Part shown: piece after piece, positions 22,618-36,050 of the stretch | Position numbering within the stretch: the first letter of the stretch is position 1 | How the letters are laid out: each line of letters starts with the position of its first letter | Translations under genes and position numbers: made by a program | Assembly (NCBI GenBank): GCA_025677815.1 | Contig: JAIXMP010000016.1 | Coordinates: 310,001-374,000 of the forward strand | DNA from: Phascolomyces articulosus | Taxonomy: Eukaryota; Mucoromycota; Mucoromycetes; Mucorales; Lichtheimiaceae | Direction: 5' to 3' | DNA: 64,000 bases | The notes under the pieces: generated by a model | The model's database searches: none | Seen by the model: only the letters and a program-made list of their open reading frames with translations | Told to the model about the DNA's origin: nothing

Positions 22618-25600
22618 TTTAATGGTGTTATTATTTACTCTTATTTAAAGTAGAGAGAGGGGGGGTTTGTAAGTTCCAATGTCGTATGTAAAATTTAGAA
22701 AAAGAGGGAAAAAGAGAAAAAAAGAGAGAGGTGGAAGTGGGAAAGCAAGGAACCCGTCTTTTTGGAGATTTTGAAATAACGGGTTAACTCTCCCCCCAAT
22801 AAAAATGAACTCCCCCAAAAAAATAACCACTTTTTTTTTCTTCTTCTTCCACTTCTTCCTCCTTTTGAAATAATAATAAAAATCAATTTGCGTATGTGTA
22901 TGTATGTGTGTATATAAAATATAAGAAATGAGTTTTTTTTTTTCTTTTTTTTTTCCCTTTTCCTTTCTTTTCATGATAATTCAATGGGTTGTTATGTTTT
23001 ATTGTTGTTGCTTAGTGATGGATAAATACTTCTTTAAACAGGACACAGGCTGATGTTTTTGCCGTAGATCAATTCATTCATTACGGCTATCTCCCCCCCC
23101 TGTCGATCCAATCTTTTTTATACGTAATACTATTCTTCAATTCCCTTTTCATTCGACATGTTAATTACAACTAAGTAATTTTTTTTTATCATTATGAAAA
23201 AAGTTTCAGATCTACAAGTCATGCGTTTCTCATGCTCACCAATCATTATCAGAAAAAAAGACAGCTTCTTTTTTTACACACTTCTTTGAATTGGCTCTAA
23301 TCATGAAATATACATAGGTTGAGCATAACTTTTATTTTAATGAGTATAATGAACATTATGATGGTGAGGACAAAAAAAAAGATGGATAATGATTTAATAT
23401 AATAAGGAATTGTTTAAGAAAGTCAGTATAAAAAATCGTTCGTTTTCTTTTGGATAGGGTCGGTGTGTTCATCAGGAGAATTTTCGGACGTTCGTTTAAC
23501 CGGATGAATTATAATGCAGCCAGCAAAAAAAAAGGCTTTTTTTGATTTGACGAAAAAGAACATCAACCAAAAAATAATCTATTCTATATAGAATGAAAAT
23601 CATTATTATTATTATTGCTGTTGAATAATTTATTGTAAACGTGTTTTTATCTATATAAACATATAAGAATTTCTTTATAATTAACAAATGAACTAGTGAT
23701 GCATCATAATAATAATAATAAAAAGCTCTCGAGATCATCATGATATCAATTAGGACCAAACAAAAATCTTGATTTTTCTTTTTATACACTATTTTACTTC
23801 AAAAAAAAAAAATTAGTTGTATTTGAACATATAAATATTACTTGTATACTGTAAGTCAAAAGGATAATAAGTAGACATTATTGTTATATATATTATATAG
23901 GTAAGTTTAATGATAGTATAAAAAAAAGGACTGACTTTATACAGATCGTACAAATTAATGACAAAAGATGAAGCATATTTTTTTTGACAGTTAACAAAAT
24001 ATATAATCCTATTACATTATACATTACTTTTATAATTATTAGATCCAAAGTGCCTAGTATAGTAGCATCATCATGCGTCCAATTTTTTTTTATTTACACA
24101 TGACTTTTTTATTCCATCAATGACTCGGTACAAAAGTTAACTAATGGTGGTTTTTCTATACATATTTAAGCACCCATCAAAATCAAACTCAAGTTATTCT
24201 GTTTTGGTGTTGCACAGACACAGTAAAGTTACACTTAATCAAAAACTATCACCCCACATGCATTAATAAAGACGTGACGACCCTTTTTTTAAAAAAAATC
24301 TTAAAACCTCATCATTACTAATAACGACTACTATCCCCTTTTTTTTTCTTTTTCTTTTCGATGATACTTATTCCAACGCTATGCTTAACATTTAATTATG
24401 AATATACTAATAAGTTGTATAGATGCAATCCTAGTAGACTAAATAATAATTAATAGTTATAATAGTACTACCTTACTATACTAGACAGACTGGTCCTCTG
24501 TGTATTGTTTGAATACTGATTTGAGTAAAAGTATAGTAGTATTTGTCTATACAAATCTCGGACAGTTGTAAATAAGAAGAAGTGTATCAATTATACACCT
24601 ACAACAATTCCAAAATGAGGTTGTATTATAAATATCAAATACAAAAACAAACAGAGAATCATGGCTTTTTATTTTAAAGTATTTATCTACTTATTGACCA
24701 ATTTGCTCTATCCCTATAAAACCAACAGAAGTGAATATTTATTTTATTTTATGAAAGGTTTCATTACTTTTTTTTCAAAGTATAATAACTTTTAAAAAAA
24801 TACCTGAAAGAAGAAACGATGACTGAATGATGAAAAGACTCGTTTTTTTTTTCATAAAATGATTACGCAAATGTTATTTTTATATCAACATGACCCTATC
24901 ATGATGAATAATTATTTGTAAACGTACGTGTACGTATTTAATAATAATTGTTGTTGTTATTGCTATGCTTATATATATATATATATATAAACTCACTCTA
25001 TTATAAATAAAGTACTACAAGAATACCAGGGGTTAATGGGTATAATAAAGTTTTATATTTTATGCATAATAAATATAAATCATCATGTAACAACAGAATC
25101 AAGCTAGCTATCTACATATAGTAGTATTCAAATTTTAGTTAAGTCTGTGTTTTCTTTCTTTGGTATAGAATATATCTACTATGAATCATCTACATACTAC
25201 TAATACTACTCAATATAATAATAACTTATGCCAACTTAGAGATTGTGGATGCCAAAAAAAAAAAAAAAATGAAACATCATCTCTATCAATCAATCCAATT
25301 TCATAAATCCCACACACGACTTTTTCTTTTCTATTAATAATATATCTATATAAAGTAAAATGAACTCATTCTATTTTATAATCTCAATGTAAGGTTATTA
25401 TTTTTTGTTGATAGATTATATCCATCTATACTACTTTTATTAATGATGAGAGATTCAAGTCAACTAAAAACTAGCCCTCCAAATAGGATCGTCAATTATA
25501 ATAAATACATCCTACTCAGGGCATATAAAGTCAAGAATTAATAACAACAACAAACACATAAAATAAAATTCATTATATCAATCTACTATTTTTCAGAGAG

Positions 25601-28600
25601 ATCTACTACGTACTCAGTCAATTGGAAACTAACCTTTCTCAAATGTGTACATGATAAAAACATGAAATGAATAGACATTTTAGTCAATTGTACACAACAC
25701 CCCCCCCCACGTTGACGCATCTATTTGATATGCAGGATCACGGGCCATTCACTTTTTCACTCGTCCATCAAAATGGGAATTATCTATCATAGATTATATG
25801 GGCTCTCTCACCTATACTTGATTTGTTCCAGCCCCCCATAATAATAACTCAAAAAAGGTAAAAAGAAATGAGGAGGGAGAAGAAGAAGAAGAAGAAAAAA
25901 AAAACCCTGGACAGTTTCATACATCATTTATTCAAAACCACTCAATTTACACTTCTATGTCGTCATTAAAATAGTTATCTTTTTTTTTTTTTTTACCTCA
26001 ACATCCATGCATGTCCATCAAATAAATAAATAAAAATACTACTAGTACCCATGTTTTTACCATGTGCTGTGTGGTACGCATTGTTGTTGTTGTTTTATAT
26101 GGATTGCTGACTTGTAATTTGTTAAAAAAAGATAAAGAAATTCTCGTTCTTATCTCTTTATTCTTTTATTATTATGCTGAATGCATAATATTTATTATAT
26201 AATTAATCATAGTTATTAAACAATGATGACTAATCTTTATTTTATATCATTCTTATTAATGATGATGAAAGAAGTACACAAACATACACATATACCAAAA
26301 TAGTTCTTTCCGGGTTTCATGGAGAGAGGGAGGGGGGGAGGTTAAGAAAGGAATGGAAAAGAGTAGAAAGTAGGAGAAAGATTGAAGTCCAAATATAGTA
26401 AAAAAAGTAGTTTCAATTTCATTGTGTTTTTGATCGACGAAGCGATAAGCTTTTTTTTTCCTGATTTTATCATCACCCTTTCTTGTTTTCGTCATTTCTA
26501 ATATTTATGTTACCTTTTTTTTTTTTCTTTCAGAATCATCCATTTAAATGTTGTATTATTATTTTCAAAAAAAAAAGTAATCATGAAAGAATAAAATCAT
26601 ACCTACTTTTTGGTTCTCTCATCACATCAATAAAAAAAAACATCAACTACTTGCAAATCTATTATTCAACGTGTTCAAAACAAGTATATTTACTTGTTTA
26701 GGTAAAATAATGTTATTTAAGATAGATGATACATATATTTATTACGAATGAGGGATTTTCCCTTCCTCCCCCCCTCTTTTATAATAATAAGTTAGAATGC
26801 CGTATCATGGGGGGAGTGAATGGGAAAAAAAAAGATACTCATTACTTCTTTGAACAGATAAGGAGATGACCCTATGACGCGTCAGATCGTTTCGTGACAT
26901 TAAGAAAGAAAGAAAAAAGAAACAAGACGCGTTATTATTTTCCACACACAGATAGGCAGATAGACAGACACATGATTTGAGTAAATATCATTTTATAACA
27001 GGTGATGAAACCAGGTGTGTGTGTGTGTGTTTATGCCAATGTACAATAAATGATTGTGTGAACTGCGGATGCAATCCACAACCTATTTTAAAAAAGAAAA
27101 TAATAGAACAGATGGGCCCTTGTAAAAAAAAAAAAGTTATGATCCGGCCGATTACGAAAAAAAAAAAAAAAAAAGGTGCGCCAAGAAAAAAAAAAATTGC
27201 CACGTTGTTGTTTCTTTAGATTTCCAGACCTCTTTTTTTTTGGAATAATAATAATAAAAAGCACACACATACACAGATGACACACACACATACATACATA
27301 CATCGGAACCATTTGCTGGATGATAAATTGATTATATATATATATAAATATAATATAAGAATGCATTGTTGTATTACATGATAGGAGGCGCAGGATTGGT
27401 TCGATCATTATGCCTTTAACAAGAATAAGTGAAACCTATCTTTACATTCTAATAGCTTCCAAAATAAGTTACTCAGCTTGTGAGAAACCATAATAAGCAA
27501 GTGATATATATAATCACACACTTGTTGGACTTGATGGAAAATAATCTGTTCGGTGCGTTTTATTCGTTTCTCTCTCTTCTCTCTCTCTCCCCCCAAAAAA
27601 GGTTTTCTCGATATAGTTTAAACCGGATTTTAAGCGGTATACTTTTAGGAATCTCTCTCCGAGGCCACATGGCAGTATAGTAAAAAGTAATCCACATTCA
27701 TATTACTGGTTGTTGTTGTTTTTTTGGCATTGGTTCTATTCATTTGCTTGAGATGGGGGAGAGATAATTCAATGATTATTCTATTCTCTTTTTTTTAAAA
27801 AAAAAATATGAATGAATAGATAGAGAACTATTATTCCATTGAATGACTCATCGTTATATTGCGGAGAGACAAAAAAGATTATTTACAGGTATCGGATATC
27901 GGGTTTGTTGTTGTTGGTTTTTTTATCATCTTGAAATCCACTTCCGAGTATGCCGACCTTCCCGAATCTCGACTTTTTGTTCGTTGTTTTTTTGTTGTTG
28001 TTATTCTTCATTACTAAAAAAGAAAAATCCTTTCCTTGAGGAGCGGGGAGGAGTTTGTTATTTATCAAAATTCAATGTTAAATGGATTGTAATTGAAACC
28101 AAAATGAATGATGAGTGGCACCCCTCCCCCCCCTCATCATGATAAAGAAAAACCAAGTGTCATGAGAACAATGGTGACTGATCCTTTTTTTTTTTTTTTA
28201 CTATATAATAAATTGTAGAATCTAGTAAATAATATATCAAACGGCTTGAAAAGGTAGTTGACCACACATATACATACACGTAGTTAGAAACGTAGGTGTA
28301 CATTCGCTTTTTATATCATAAAAATAGGAATAGTTATGTACTACGACACACCAACTGGGTCAGCGGGTTCATATCTTCTTCTTTCTAATATATATTCTTT
28401 TGTAAATAATTTTGATGAATTAGAGGTAGAGATGTGTAATGATAATAGAAATTATTGGATTGTAAATATAAAAGTGGATAAAAGTAAATCTTGTGTTTTT
28501 TTTTCTGTTGAGTCTAATAAAAGTTCCCTAAAAAGGTCAGTTCCATTGGGGTTATTATGAATGTTCCTTAAACATGGATGAGTTTAGGTGAAGGGGAAAA

Positions 28601-29659
28601 AAAACGGCAAATTGGGGAATTACAATTCATGGTGGTATTTTTTTTTGGGGGGTTGCACCAAGCTTACCAGAATCTTCTTCATCTATTATGATGATGATAT
28701 ATATGTAAGTCACTCTTTCTTTCTATTGATACAAATAATATGAATTCCTCTACTTTTTTTTTTTTTTATAAAATAAAGAAGTATTTTTTTTTATGAGCTG
28801 TGATTTAACCTTTTATCGTTCGTGAGGTAAGTAAAAAATGATATCATTTGTTTATTTTTCTTTGCATTATAGATAAAAAAAAAAATTCCAGCCACCAAAA
28901 TTCATTCGTCAATTGTTTATATTGAGACCACGTGGATGAAATTTGTTCGGGTTTTATTTATTATTACGGAGGCAAATATTATTAGCTCTCCGTTAAAAAA
29001 AAAAGAAAAGAAAAAGGAGATCTAATAGTGGTAATATAATAATAATCATTGGCAAAAAAACAACAACTCCGTTTCTTTTTACTTGTTTGATAAGGTAATA
29101 TATATATAAAAACACGGTCTAATTAAAAGCAATTGCTTAGTTTGTCAATAATAACCAAACTCTCGGGTTTTTTTTTCAATCCTTTCTATAATTATTCTAT
29201 AAGTCCTCTAGAGTAAAAATGATTCGTTTATAAAAAAAAAAAGTGCGCGCGCGCTCAATAAAAAAAATGATGAGGCAATAAACACTGTTTTTTTTTTTTA
29301 CAATGCAGATAATTAAAATAATAATAAAGAAAAAAAAAAGCCCCGCTCGTTTTTTTTTTTTTTGTCTCTCCCCCCCAAAAAGAATCGTGGCTGTAATACA
29401 AGTTTTGCCACGTTCCACACTTTAAAAGATCGGCGTTACCAAAAATTCCTGTGATGTGGTCATGAAAAAGAAGATTTTTTTTTATTATTGTCCCAAAATA
29501 GTCAAGTGGATTCTTTCAAAAAAAAAAACATATAAAAAGACATCCTGAATTGACCCAATTTTGTTTTTTTCTTCTTTCTTTTTCACTATTATTTATTATA
29601 TACGAAAACACCTTTTTTCTTTTTCTTTTTTATAAGCCTTATTATATATATATCAAATC
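22618..29659. other. 7-kb gene-poor AT-rich region
   Basis: I recognise no gene. The content is A/T homopolymers, ATT/TAA triplets, (TA)n and T7-10A7-10 blocks at 24284-24298 and 27789-27806. A perfect palindrome, TGACGCGTCA, lies at 26875-26884 with a second ACGCGT at 26927. A 74-codon plus-strand frame at 28336-28560 has mixed composition but no identifiable family or splice partners. The leftmost part is the SDS3 promoter. Confidence 0.5.
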
Positions 29660-29831
29660 ATGTCTGACGGACGATGCATTCACTGTGGTCAAAAGGGTCA
29701 TTACTCAATGTAAGTGTTGCTATCTATCTATCTATTTATCTATTTGAAAATAGAGTTAAAACAACTATATACTTATTCCCAATTTTTTTTTTTTTAGGAT
29801 GTGCCCAAAAAAACCAAACTCTTCTGCTTAA
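29660..29831 (+). CDS. 27-residue spliced CCHC zinc-knuckle microprotein
   Basis: Exons 29660-29709 and 29798-29831 join at AT|G to give 27 residues, almost nothing but one zinc knuckle: C6-x2-C9-x4-H14-x4-C19 (CIHCGQKGHYSMMC), then PKKPNSSA and a stop. Donor GTAAGT and acceptor T12-AG are both strong, and the intron splits the knuckle between His and the last Cys, so the motif exists only after splicing. A TAA 27 nt upstream closes the frame, so the ATG at 29660 is the first possible start. The CT-rich leader resembles other starts in this window. CCHC knuckles usually bind single-stranded nucleic acid or peptides. It could instead be the relic of a longer knuckle protein, or an unrecognised alternative end. 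Confidence 0.55.
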
Positions 29832-31407
29832 GATTTTTATTTATATGATTTAACATATAACATATCTTCTCATCCTCTTCTTCCCTTTTTTGGTTTTTAT
29901 CTCGATATTGGATAAAAAATATCAAATGATCCTGTTCCAAGATCAATTGCGTTCTCTGTGGCAGACGACGACGAACTTCTTTATCTTCCTTTCTTTCTCT
30001 CGACTTTTTTTTTCCTAATCTTCCTCTTATAACGACGACGACATTTTACTTTTTTCAACAAACCAGACCAACTTTTTTTCATCATCATCATTACAAACAA
30101 CTTATAGACCAGAGCAGGTGCTCAAATTCACATATACAAAAACAAAAATATCAAGATATTATACTTTCATACAAAATAACAACACACATTTTTATAATTT
30201 TACAAGCAACAATGGCAGGCCGGCCCACATATTAATTCATATCCTCAAGATCTCCTCATATGTATATTATTATTTTTTATATCATTCATCTTTTTTTTTT
30301 ATTATATTTCATCATTATGTCCATCCATATACAAGTAATTTGTTTATAAGCATATATATTACTTGTTTTATATGTAATACCTTTTTTTTAATACTACCCT
30401 TTTCATAAACATAACAGTGTCATTTGCTTTATGCTCCCTCATTTATATATAAACCATTATTTAGATGCATTTATTATTATTATTATTACTACTACTACTA
30501 CTTTTTTCTTTAATATAAAATATATCATATATCATGATTTGATTTCATATATCATATAATATTATAACTTCTTTTCAAGTGTGTGTTGGTCTCTCTTAAT
30601 AAGTTTTCTCTGTAATACGTTATATATATCTATAGTTTAAAATAGTTACTCCCCAGCCTAATTAGAACAAGTCCGCTCACTCTCTATTTGACGTCATTGG
30701 TGTATTATATTCAAGTTTATTTGCCACGTTGTTTATTTTCCAGCGAACGGTTTCTTTTTTTTTTTTTTTTACCTTGTTCAACGTGATACGAAATAGAACA
30801 TGCTCTTTTTCTCTTTCTTTCTCATTCACGCAACACAAACAAGGGTATCTTCGGAATCAAAAAAAATCAATAATAATAAATCTATTTATCCTTTCTTTCA
30901 AGATGTGATCATTCATGAAGTTAACTAAGAAGTAAATCTTGGATTGAGATATCAAATAAATATTATTAACATTGTTGTTTAAATAAGAAAGAGAAAGAAA
31001 TAAAGAGAGAGAGTGAGGAAGTTGGGGGAGTGAAGGGCGAGAGAGATATTATTTCGGAAAGACGAACCGAGACAATGAAAAATCAATCAAATCGTATGTT
31101 TACTGTACTTGTTTTTTTTGGGGGGTGATTATATATATATATATATATCTGAGCGAAAAAAAAAGAATTATATTTTTTTACTCTGGAACAAATTCAAGCG
31201 GAGGAAGAGAGAGGGAGAGTAATGAGTTGTTCAATATGGGTGGAGGGGAAAAGTGATATCGTTTGAAGTTTTAGAAAAAAAAAAGTATGATATGACGCGC
31301 CAAATTTTTCTTTAATTCTAATTTATCTATTTCAACCATGCTGCACAGACATTTCAACCCATGAGATACCATTTGAAACAGGTACAGGTACAGGTACAGG
31401 TACATAA

Positions 31408-31440
<33 letters not shown>

Positions 31441-33480
31441 AGTTACTAATAAAATTGCGGGGTGGGAACAAACAAAATTTTTTTTTTTTGATTGTTTATT
31501 TTTACACCAATCATGTTACAACAAACTAATAAAATCATATTTTATCATGCATGTCAATCTGTTTTTTTTTTCTTTATATGTTATTATTGATTTCTTTGAC
31601 AATCAAGGGCACTTTTTTTTTGCCGTGTTATATATATATATATATATATATATTAATGATGTTTGATAAATATGATTTATTCAAAAAATAAAAAAGAAAA
31701 CCTTACCTGAACTCATTAGAAAAAAAAAATATCCACCCAGGGACGCAAGTGTAACGCGTAAGAAAAAAAAATAGATGGAAAAAAAAAAGTACAAATCAAT
31801 AAATGATGATGCATCATAAGGTACAAATTCATTGGTTAGTTGGAATTATATTTTTCACTACAACTACTGCGCGTTTATGAGATGTTTTGTTATTAAATAA
31901 CTCATATATATTTATTACATCACGATGAATGATGATTATATCATAGCAACAAAACAAAATTTAGAATGTAAAAATATTGGAACACAAAAGTCCCCTTTTC
32001 AAAATAAATACCTCTTGACATCCAATTCAACCTTTTTTTTTTTTTTTGCTAACCTCCTGACAATATCGTCATTCTTTGGGGGAGGGAATAAAGAAGAATA
32101 AACGCGCGCAAAAGAGTGAGAGGATTGTTTATCTTATTCTAACTCACTTGTTTAAACTTTATGTGTGACGTTATGTACTATAATAGAGATGGAGTAAACT
32201 AACTCTCTTTCTTGACACCCTTGAATGTGTACCAATTTAAAGTAATGATTATATAGAATCAAATCCTTATCTACCTACTATATGCTACCTCGTAAGTATA
32301 ATAGAGACTAATCTATCTATAAAGATATAATATACTACATAAATAAAATAATAATAATAATAAAGAAGCCCAATGGTATAAAAGTAAGGGAAAGGAAAGC
32401 AAGTTCTTATTTTAGTGGTTTCCCACCCTCAACATATTCATTATCAAAAAAAGAGACGCTCCTTGAAATGTTGGACATCAATGAATTGACTCTCTCTCTC
32501 TAAAAAAAATGTTGTCATAAACCCTCTCTCTCTCTCTCTCTCTAAATTAATGAAAGGCTGAGCATGATCTCAATGGGAGAGTGCTTAACAACCATTCTTG
32601 GATAAGCATCTTTTTTTTTTTTTTCTCGGTCGTTGAATCGAATCCTTCTTCTTTGCGGTGATAATTTTTCTTTTTTTTTTTTGTGTCATGCAAAATGGAA
32701 TGAGTTCCGCACGAATAATATTTAAAATAAATTATTACGAAACTAATAAATTAGATTGAGTCCAGTTATTTGGTGAATGGGATCAAATATAATATTTGTA
32801 TATAGATTAATATATAGTCAATATAACGTCATATTTTTTACCATATCAAGTATATATATAATTGTATCTCTTCTTCTTCTATTTCTTAGTATATATATAC
32901 AATGGATATTAGGATAAATTGAAATATTACGTATCATTGACATCATTGACATTATAAAAAAAGTAATTTGAAATGATAGAGTTAAATAAATGGGGGGGAG
33001 AGAGATGGAAGAAAAATCCATTTATATAATTATGAAAGATAAAAAAGATCGTCATGTACTTTGTTTTATTTTACTTACCATAATCAATCCCCATCAATCT
33101 ATCATTTTTTTAATTACACAAACATACACGGATCGTTCATTATTTAGTTATGCGCGCATGGGTAGGACATGGCTGGTGCATTGCGAAAAAAAAATGAAGG
33201 GAACCGATCCATCGATCCATCAAGAGTATATTCATTTCTTCTCTCATCATCATGGATATTTCTCACCCTTTTTTCTCCCCCCCCAACGGTTTTTTTTTGT
33301 ATGTGATGAATTAAGATCTTCATTCATCATCATGCAGCAAGTAGAAGATTTCGTATGGATTAAACAAGATGGATCCTTTCTAATAATATTTAAATGGATA
33401 AAAATAGAAGAAAATATCCATAATTTCGGGATGAAGACCAAAGGAAAATTTAGCTTGATAATATTCAATGGATTATAAAT
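29832..33480. other. gene-poor spacer with microsatellites
   Basis: No supported gene. It contains a compound microsatellite at 31381-31440 (four GGTACA units, then CT, then CA), (TA)n near 31631-31652, CT tracts near 32494 and 32525, and a tRNA-like fragment near 32555-32660. A 162-codon plus-strand frame at 32990-33478 lacks domain-like features. Confidence 0.5.
31381..31440. repeat. compound microsatellite GGTACA/CT/CA
   Basis: Four tandem GGTACA hexamers (31381-31404) are followed by about eleven CT dinucleotides and five CA dinucleotides. Confidence 0.9.
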
Positions 33481-36050
33481 TACATGCATAAAATATAAGA
33501 CTTATTTTTATATTACTATTATAAAGAGATGTTGTAATGGGTTCAAATGGTGATGGTGGTGGTTGTACATGAAGTTATTTTCTATATTCTAAAATAATTA
33601 TTCATCATCATCGGTTAAATATATCCTATTATAACATATAAAATAAACTGTCGCAGTAATAATGTAAAATACTGCTGCGGTTGCTTATTAATAAGAAACA
33701 AGTTATTTCATATGTACGGTTGGGACAAGTCAAATTTATCATGTTCGTAAATCCTATCATAGAATGCGCAACAGTAATGCATCATAGATAGATGTTCGCC
33801 CGAATAATCCCCAATAACGTCTAATCTTACCTTCAGCTACAATACCAACTACCACAAAAATCTTCCGGGGCACTGCTAGTTGATATAGCAATCCTTGATA
33901 ATTTGACTAATCTTTATCAAATCATTTGATCGTGTAGCAGATCCCTGGGGGGTGCATTCAAATAAAGAATACTGTATTACAATCTCCAACATCAATATCA
34001 AGTTTTTGTTGATGGTACTATCATATTATTATTGGTACTATATATATAAGTTTAATTGGGTGCAAATATTTAATACAACAGTCGATAGTTTTATGAATCC
34101 ATTTTTTGCAGCAAACATATAACCCTTCAGTTTTTGTAATGTCAGCGTTGTGTTAGTATTTATATGAGAGTCTAAACATCTTAAAAGAACAATATTATCT
34201 TTTATTTTTTGAGGATTTGTACTGTGTAGCTGTTTTGAATATGATTTTAGGATATATCAAGACAATTTAGGTTTGAATCATAATGTTCCGTGTCTTCAAA
34301 CAGAAGGTTTCCATATATCTTTGTTTTATCATATCTGATTTTTAACAAGACAAAAAAACGAGAGGAAAAGTGTAAAAACAAAAAGCAACAACAAAGAAAT
34401 GTTTTTTTATACTGAATTATTGATAATTACCAGTAACCTTTACTACTTCTTCAATTAACTTAATTCTTAGTAAGTTTTGATTAAGATGCTTCAGCAAACA
34501 ATAGATCATAGAAGACATAATAAAAGCCAAACTGTATTACTTTTTTTTAAAAAAAAATATTCTGTAAAAGATATATATATATATATATATATATATTTCA
34601 TCTGCTTTACCAACAATATTAAATGATGGTACCCCATGAACAATGTATATGTGCTACCATCGAACTTCCAATCGAACGAAACATCAAGATCGATTACATA
34701 AATATCGTTCCAAATTTAAGAAATCGGTTACTATCCAAGCGCAACCTCAAGTAACGATGAGATTACCGTATCAAAAAACGTCTAGTAATCGTTATAATTA
34801 TATTATTGGTCAAGATTTTATGTATTACCAGAAGGAGCTAAAAAAGATAAACTACTACAACCAGATAATATAAGCAGTCCTTGTCAAACTGGGAGATACT
34901 GCTGAAACTCATATACATAATTCAACGAAACAGTGATTTATGAAGGGTATTGGTATTGATGTAGTACCAAAAGAATTAATTACTTATTATCCATATTTAA
35001 AAAGGGCCAAAACGTTTTGAAGAGCTTGAAATAGGTGAAGAATTGTAATATTGTCGACAAATTCAATATCGATTGATTGTGTGTGGAAATAAAACGTAGT
35101 GTTCATATTTACACATTTCTTCTTTCTTTCGTATAATATATTAGGTCTTTAAACCTTTTTTTTTTTTGGCAAGTGAGAATGTAAGTAATAGTCGGATGTA
35201 GCATTCCCACCGAACGACTTTACTCGTATCCTTTAGTCATCTCTTGGTCAAGATATACTACTTTTACTATGAATGATACGTATATTCTGTTGCGTTAAAA
35301 GATTTCAACGCGATAGCTCAGCATCAGAGCTGTCAAAAAGCCTTTTTTTACAACATAAGTATATGAAAAAAGGCTGTAAACACGACAAGTGCAACGTTAT
35401 ATCAAGATGTCTATCGACAACTGTAAGTCCTGATACTGAAGAAATGACACTTTGCTCAGAAAAAAAGTTATGGGTTTATCAAACTTGATATATTGGGTTA
35501 TTATGTACAACGGCCCATTAGATATGCGCACCACGGCAAAAAAAAAAATATGAATTTAGTTGATTCTGTATGTTTATGAATTTGTGGATTATGAAAGGCT
35601 ATTTATATCTATGAGTATCTATGAAAAAATGCAGTAATGCAATATCATGCAGATATTGCTACGAATCTCTATTATAAAAATGAATGGATCTGCATGATAA
35701 TGTATGAAAACGAATAGTATATAAATCTGAATGAAACTGGATGAATAAATCTATGAGTATTAATGAATATGAATGAATATTTATAGGTATATGAAACTGC
35801 ATGGTTATCCATGAAAAATCCTTACACTTCTTTGTGTAACCACGATGCTGGTTTATGAAGAATTCTCACAGTCTCTTTACTACTTTTCTCATTGTTTTGT
35901 ATAGGCAATGGCCCCCAAAAAGAAAATTTTATTATCCAAAGTGCATATCATAAGAGAATAAAAGTGGTTTCATCCATGTAAAGATATACTATACCTATAT
36001 ACTATATACTACATCCATAGAGCAAAATACGAATTTTTTTTTTAAAAAAA
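33481..36050. other. decayed repeat territory
   Basis: No intact gene. Short frames at 34643-34873 and 35273-35488 have mixed, protein-like composition and sit just upstream of the helicase relic, so they may be eroded parts of the same element. A (TA)n run lies at about 34570-34597 and an irregular ATGAA-rich repeat at 35540-35830. Confidence 0.4.
35540..35830. repeat. irregular ATGAA-rich tandem-like repeat
   Basis: Variants of CTATGAGTAT, ATGAATAT, ATGAAACTGCATG and ATGAAAA recur about every 15-30 bases without a strict period, suggesting an old minisatellite or satellite fragment. Confidence 0.45.

Noticed and set aside
32990..33478. 162-codon plus-strand frame
   Set aside because: It spans homopolymers, has no domain-like pattern and no start context; it is probably chance in AT-rich DNA.
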